Assembly (NCBI GenBank): GCA_018398815.1 | Contig: CM031610.1 | Span: 38,532,798-38,596,797, forward strand | DNA: 64,000 nt | From: Conus ventricosus | Taxonomy: Eukaryota > Mollusca > Gastropoda > Neogastropoda > Conidae | Reading direction: 5' to 3' | Shown: piece after piece, positions 58,262 to 64,000 of the stretch | How positions within the stretch are numbered: position 1 is the stretch's first letter | Layout: each line of letters begins with the position of its first letter | Notes under the pieces: model-generated | Seen by the model: only the letters and a program-made list of their open reading frames with translations | Told to the model about the DNA's origin: nothing | Database searches by the model: none | Program-made: the position numbers and the translations under genes

Positions 58262-59838
58262 CTGTGAATAGATATCAGTAATTATTAGAAATATATTGCC
58301 AATGCTTTGCTGCAGCTGATTCTGTTTGGGTTTTTTTTTTTTTGAAGCTGCTTGTATATTAATTCTGTATTGACTGGGAACTGGGCACAAGGAAAAAGTC
58401 ACCATGTCCAAGCATAACTGAGTGATAAACCAGTGGTTTGCAGACCTGTTAGAAAGATTTATTGAAGCTCATTAGCCGTGTCTGTTCAACTTCCAAGACT
58501 AGGGCAATAAACAAGTCCACAATTAAGACAGACAACAAGAAAACAAACAAAAAATGAATGAAATCCTCTATAAAAATAGTCCATTCAGATGATTGGATAC
58601 AAAATGCAACAGAATTACAGACAAATAATCACACGGATGACATGCACCACTGAAACAGTTATCACAAAGAGTCTCTGCAATGTGCCCGAACAGTGAAACT
58701 ACCACAGTATCTTCACAGCCACCCACTTCGATCAAGCAAGTTACGTATTCACCTGCTCCTGATGGTTTCAGTGTTCGTTATGTCAGCATAATTATCTAAT
58801 GTGGAACCCATTCATATAAAAGTTGGCAGAGAGAGATAGACAGTGGGCAAAGAAGTACATAACAAATGATGGTGCGAAGCCATATCACATGGTGGATCCA
58901 GAATCCCTTAGGAATGATTGTGCAAAAACTACAGAATCAATGTTGACGAAGCTCAGGAGGAAAAGTAGAAAGTGGCCCAAGGACATGACTACTAAATTCA
59001 GGGCAGAACAGATCTGATCGAAAAGGCTGATCCAGGATCGGTACAGAGGGTTGTGGGTAGTTTTGGAAGCTAAGGATGGACTGTTGGGGTCTGACTGAAG
59101 TCAGGAGAACTCTTCAACCTCAACAGAGATCTGTGCTCTCTTCATCCACCCCCTTGCCCCCCCCCCCTCCCCCCCCACTCCTTCCAATGGTGCCTCATGC
59201 AGCAATAGCTCGGGGGACAGATGTACCAAGAAAAGTGACCCATCTTTCACAAAATCAGTTTAACTGTCATTGTTTTCTTACCATTTCAGAGGTGGTGTGT
59301 GTGTGTGTGCGTGTGGTGTGGTGTGTGTGTGTGTGTGTGTGTGTGCGTGTGCGCACGCACATGCCTGTGTGCATCCATGTGTGAGTGCATATGACAGTGC
59401 ATGTGTGTGTACTTGTTTCACCATCCTAGTGAGGACCTCTTCATACTACACATATAGTACACTCAAAAGGTCTCATATCCTAGAAGATTTGGAAGTGAAA
59501 ACAAAGAGCTCCACAGTCAAGTTGTACACTTTTCACTATAGTCATCGAGGCTGCATTTGTGAATTCGGAAACTTTTTTTTTTCTGGCTGAAAAGCAAATT
59601 TCAAGACTCTGACATCTTCCTCTGATGTATTAACAAACTTAGGTTAGTTTACACAAATTTCACTTTCAACCCTTTTCCAAGATACACAAAATGAGACAGT
59701 GTGTAATGTTGTATCAACACAAAGTATGCCATACAAGAATGTGTGTGAGAAACTATGAGAGTGTGTGTGTGTGCATGTGTATGTGTCTGCATATGTGTTT
59801 GTCTGTGCATGTGTGTGAGTGTGTCTGTGTATGTATAT

Positions 59839-59894
<56 letters not shown>

Positions 59895-60370
59895 TGTGGT
59901 GCCAGAGAGAAAGCAGTGCATACACATACAGTACATACGTATGTGTGTAATAATGCATGTATAATACATATTAAGAATTAAACGTTGATACTGCCTGATG
60001 TGCTTACTGTACAGTACGAGTATCTCTCCGTTGAGAAAAAAAGAAAAAAAAAAATGTATACACACATGTTATTTTTAAAGTCTTTATAATCCCTTAAAAC
60101 GATGAAACACAAACCATAAAAAAAAATTATCAAAAAAAACATGCACAAAACAACAAAAATTACACATAAATGTCAAAAATTAATAATGAGCATGCACATG
60201 CATCCTAGTCTACAGACATACACACACACACACACGCACACACTAACATCATGAATCAAAGAGTGAAATATAATACAGCTAAGATTTATGATTTGGTCAG
60301 CTCATGTTACTGATGATGTACAAACAAGTTTACTGAAAGTACATTCTAAAAAGTTGTAGAAAGGGTTCAT

Positions 60371-60422
<52 letters not shown>

Positions 60423-60543
60423 CTATAAGTCTATTACATAACTAATAACTTCAAACGATTCTTAGTTCTCTCTTAAAATATGTTTCTGGAGTCTTAAAAG
60501 ATGTTAAAACAAACACACACACACACTCTCTCTCTCTCTCTTT

Positions 60544-60587
<44 letters not shown>

Positions 60588-62644
60588 TCAAATGAGGACA
60601 TTAAAACACAGTCAAAAGTTGTGACTCTGGGAGCCTGCATTACAAATGATGCAATAACTGTTTATCTATAATAGCACAATTTAAGGATTCTGTAAAAACG
60701 CACTGAAAAACTGCAGAAATCAGCACATGTAGTTAACAGATATATCAATATATAAACTAACAACAAACAAACAAACAAAACCCCACCCTACTCACTCCAC
60801 CTCTCCATAGGGAAAAAAAAAAACATTAAAAGAATTAAAACTGAATTAAACAAAGAAAAGAAAAAGGATGGGACAAAAATAAAAATAAATGAAGAAAAAA
60901 AGGTTATATTCAAATCAAACAAACAAACAAACAAAACCGAAAAAAAAAATTAGTTCTCTCAATATAACCAAAAAGCTTACTCATTTAGAATTCAGACCTC
61001 ATCATGCTTGTACATTTCTGTTTATTACTGGAAGAACAAAAGTCATTTTGAGTCAATCAGCAGGTAATAATCAATGGAAGCATAAAAAAACAACAACAAC
61101 AAAAAACAATGACCTTAACTTAGAATGCGAAAAACTGAGTTGGTAATGAAGCGATCTGCGTCAGTGACTTGTGGAGTCTGACACAGTATTAGTATCAAAT
61201 GTTAAGGTAATCAGCAAAATTAGTTCATGATAAAGCAAAGCCAGTCATAATCACCATATTTGACTCTGTGTGAGAGTGTGTGTGTGTGTGTGTAGGTGTG
61301 TGTGCGCGCGCATGTGTGTGAGTGCATTCATTTATGTGTTAATATATCTATATGAGTAAGTTTAAGTGTAAATAAAATCTTTTTGACTAAGTACGTGCAT
61401 GTACAACTGAGTTTTATGCATGCATCATACCGTCTCATAAATACATACTGCATACATGAATGCAACTGTACTGCATGCATAAACATGTTCTCTCTTTTCT
61501 TCTCTACTTATATCAAATTCCAGCTATCACTGACAGAACAGTGCAGGGGCCCGAGTTCCAGGACAGGACCCATCCTGCTAAGATTTTGGTGACCACAATG
61601 TGATTTTTGGCATCACTCTTTAGGCAGATACTGGGGTCCTTTAGACAGCCACAGAGTGACCACAGAGGTCAGTCCTAAACATCAGCAATACACCTTCAGA
61701 TACACCAACACATGCACATCAACCGAATTTGTTACTAGATTTTTTGTGTGTGTATCATTCAGTGCCATTTAGACTTGCAGGAGGTCGGAGGGGGAGAAGG
61801 GGGTAGGCAGTCATGGTGGGAACCGTATGGGGAAGATGGAGCAGAAGTGGGCTGCAACTCTCTTCAAAAATCAGAACCCAACTTTCATGAGTTTGTCTAA
61901 CCTCAAGGAAATTAACTTGGCACATGTAATTTAAATGTTAAAAAGTTCAAACACCTAATTATCAATTTAGCCTGGAGGTTGTTGCTGACAGTTCCACTAC
62001 ATTACCTCCATGTCTTTCACAATAATCAGAATGTTGTGATTACTGTGTGTTCCGAGGATGCTTTTTTCCTTTTTTCCCCAGAAAGTTCTAGTGATCAAAT
62101 GTCTCTGGACTTTTCCACTCCATGAGCCACATACTCCAATGTGAAGAGATCCGTCTTTGAGCACTATGGAAAGCAAGGAGCATGAATCAAGTTTCCATTC
62201 ATAAACTGTTAGCCATGAACTGATCATGAAAACTGGACATTTGAAATATGTCCGGTGCCTGCAAAGCAGCAGAAAAAAAGTGGACATCATGTTCAACGGC
62301 AGCCAAGGGGTTAATGGCTCTTCAGTAACTGCCTGACATTATGTGCTGGAGGCTCAGGGGTATCTAATGACAGGGCATCAACCTACACAGCATCCCACAC
62401 AAACCATGACCATTCCAAGAGAATATCAAAGGGTGAAAAGACGGGGTATAAACAAAGTCCACTGAAGCTGAATCACAAGGTGGAGAAAAGCAAGCCAACT
62501 TAGCAAACTTCACTTTTTGTTCACTTCAGCAGATTAACTTTTGTTCAAGTGAAGTTGCTTCCAATATATATAAATAAGAACTGATATGACCCTTCTTTCA
62601 AAACATGCTGTAAAATCAAAAGCCAATATAAAGATGCGAAGAAA
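58262..62644 (-). other. MAP3K4 intron, no exon recognised
   Basis: A-rich sequence with (TG)n at 59292-59352 and 59760-59895, (CA)n at 60377-60420 and 60515-60588, and C-rich runs at 59150-59178. Small open frames (for example 64 codons at 58823) carry no family motif. I see no further MAP3K4 exon. Confidence 0.55.
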
Positions 62645-62765
62645 GTTTAATCCCTTGTTTGGCGTCATATACTTTACCATGTCAGACCATAGCATTCCAC
62701 GGCAGTTAGTTAGCTCTGCAGGCCGAGATTTTTTGTGGCTAATGCAGTAATAAGACCATCACGTG
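62645..62765 (-). repeat. Dispersed about 115-bp repeat, copy B (inverted)
   Basis: Reverse complement of the repeat at 16365-16480: 'CCATGTCAGACCATAGCATT' ... 'GCAGTTAGTTAGCTCTGC' ... 'TTTTTTGTGGCTAATGCAG'. The match fades into the CRE-like segment on the right. Confidence 0.75.
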
Positions 62766-62785
62766 ACGTCCACACTACTTCCGCC
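62760..62785. promoter_or_regulatory. Clustered E-box, CRE-like and ETS-like motifs
   Basis: CACGTG (62760-62765) overlaps TGACGTC (62764-62770), and ACTTCCG (62777-62783), an ETS core on the minus strand, follows. CpG density rises abruptly here. It could start a plus-strand transcript antisense to MAP3K4, an internal MAP3K4 promoter, or the promoter of a mobile element. Confidence 0.35.
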
Positions 62786-64000
62786 AGGGAAGAAACCGGT
62801 GTAAACTTCCTGTTCCTCATTCAACCTCGGCCTCCTGCCTAACAAGGACAGGTTTTTGCTCTGTCTCACCTATACTTCTGTTTTTTTGTAGAGATTGCTT
62901 GTGTGCTTGCCTTCTTACTTGCTCTGTTGTGGCTTACGTTCGACCATGGGTACCATTGCCGCGTGAGGCTTATGGATGGCATTTTATTTTATTTTATTCA
63001 CGCTCTAGGCGTGACGGCTCACGACTTCTCTTCACCCCATTGTTCTCCATTCGTCCCTTACTCGCCGGGTTTGGGAACGCGTCACCCTTGTAGTAACACG
63101 TCAGCCACTCTCTCGTTATTTCTTCCCCATTTCCACCGATTTCCATCTATCTCGGCGCGTTGTTTATTCCCAATAGCCATCTCGGTCATTCACATCGACG
63201 ATTGATCTTCGTCGGTCGCTCGAGCCGCCATCTTTATTCTCGCCATTTCGGCCGACCCCTGCGTGGTCGTCCTCGGTCTTCGTACCGCTTCACTGCTATG
63301 GAGGTTTTCCTCCTCTATTATTATCTCCTTCTTTTCCTTGCATCACTACTCTTGATCGTCTTCTTCGATCGCTCGTCTAGTACGGTCGATCGGGTTTGTA
63401 CCCACATTGCTACCATCAAATTAGGATGGCGGACGTGTTTTAAGAAACAAGAGGAAGAGGAAGAAGAGTTCGCCTTTCTATCTCCCGTCAATCATTTAAG
63501 CCAATAATAAACATTTGTTATCCTAACATTCCCTCTATGGAGTCTCCTTTCGGCCCCTCGTATACCTTCAGTGCGTCAGTCGATTTTACTCTCGCGCCCA
63601 TTGCTTCTCTTTCGATGACCTAACCCTCACGGTCAATCGACCCGCCATCTTGGATTTTCCACTACGATCGGCTTCTCCTCCATATTGCCTCACCGCATGG
63701 TGCCCATTTTCGATCGCACATGCTTGCCGGTACGGGGATTTCCCCAGGCCACATCTATTTGTACCCTATATGGCACTCTATGTATCCTTACTACAGGTAG
63801 ATCGAGTGACTTACGATCTCTTGATCTGCCTACTGGTCCACATGTGTTTAGTACCTAATTTATCACAGGTAGATTGATGGTCTTTACGATCTCTTCATCT
63901 ACCAACTGGTGCACATTGATTAGTACCTCCTTAGCATTATTACAGGTACACCAGGGGTATTTTACTCTCACGCGCCAGTGCGCGTCACTCTCGGCGATCG
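62786..64000. other. CpG-rich, pyrimidine-rich region with YY1-like motifs, unidentified
   Basis: Composition differs sharply from the A-rich intron to its left. YY1-like cores lie at 63225-63234 (CCGCCATCTT), 63425-63432 (GATGGCGG, inverted) and 63642-63653 (CCGCCATCTTGG). AATAAA is at 63505-63510. Plus frames of up to 115 codons show no domain. It may be the leader or LTR of a retroelement running off the window, or a promoter/first-exon region. Confidence 0.35.
63792..63955. repeat. About 80-90-bp tandem repeat, about 2 units
   Basis: 'ACAGGTAGATCGAG' 'TTACGATCTCTTGATCTGCC' 'TACTGGTCCACATG' recurs, diverged, as 'ACAGGTAGATTGATG' 'TTTACGATCTCTTCATCTAC' 'CAACTGGTGCACATTG', with a third ACAGGTA at 63943. 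Confidence 0.8.

Noticed and set aside
58823..59017. 64-codon plus frame (MAERDRQWAKKYITNDGAKP...)
   Set aside because: Charged and complex-looking, but antisense within a MAP3K4 intron, with no recognisable family or splice context. Kept as unassigned rather than called.
61997..62296. 99-codon minus frame (MNMMSTFFLLLCRHRTYF...)
   Set aside because: No family motif, no splice signals in MAP3K4 phase, ordinary AT-rich intron composition.

Overview
The window is animal nuclear DNA. It has small coding exons with GT/AG boundaries, large introns, dense (AC)n and (AG)n microsatellites, minisatellites, a tRNA-derived SINE and hAT transposon remnants. There are no prokaryotic operons. The repeat style and kinase sequence suggest a lophotrochozoan, probably a gastropod mollusc; this is inference only. 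A 100-base N gap (14152-14251) and a noisy tract (about 44330-47900) show that this is a draft assembly.

Right two thirds (about 23.2-64 kb): the 3' half of a MAP3K4 (MEKK4/MTK1) orthologue on the minus strand. I could place eight exons, base by base and with matching splice phases. They carry the pre-kinase segment, the complete Ser/Thr kinase domain (Gly loop, catalytic Lys, HRD, DFG, APE) and a lineage-specific basic C-terminus. Order in the transcript: 58261-58064, 57174-57104, 40682-40566, 38441-38283, 36715-36596, 35756-35650, 34284-34105, 33325-33227 (stop). The 5' exons of the gene must lie beyond base 64000. The HRD exon is one base short, so the literal sequence is frameshifted there.

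The 16.4 kb intron between the Gly-loop exon and the next exon (40683-57103) is almost entirely repeats: a 57-bp minisatellite abutting the downstream exon, a 1.1 kb G-rich minisatellite, a foldback MITE, and a 68-bp satellite of about 150 units (about 44.13-57.08 kb) interrupted by two copies of one internally deleted hAT element. Most striking, the 68-bp unit shares an exact 20-bp block with the Gly-loop exon that the array abuts. The 57-bp unit carries the 3' splice site of the exon on the other side. Both arrays look as if they grew out of exon edges.

Left third (1 to about 23 kb): G/T-rich on the plus strand and largely repeats. It holds degenerate 'TTTAGTGTCCTC' minisatellite blocks, a candidate promoter and 5' UTR exon (about 3.97-4.40 kb), a candidate first coding exon (7754-7847), a broken OTU-protease fragment (13.8-14.1 kb), a candidate terminal coding exon with poly(A) signal (15046 to about 15440), a degenerate 'TTTGCAATGATTCAGTG' array (19.1-22.9 kb) and a tRNA SINE. 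Strand composition flips near 23.2 kb, where poly(A) signals of both strands lie 7 bp apart. This suggests a plus-strand gene and MAP3K4 meeting tail to tail. A dispersed element of about 0.8 kb occurs four times (8.2, 11.6, 14.4 and 27.6 kb). The right end (62.76-64 kb) is CpG-rich with YY1-, CRE- and ETS-like motifs and is either a TE leader or a promoter region.
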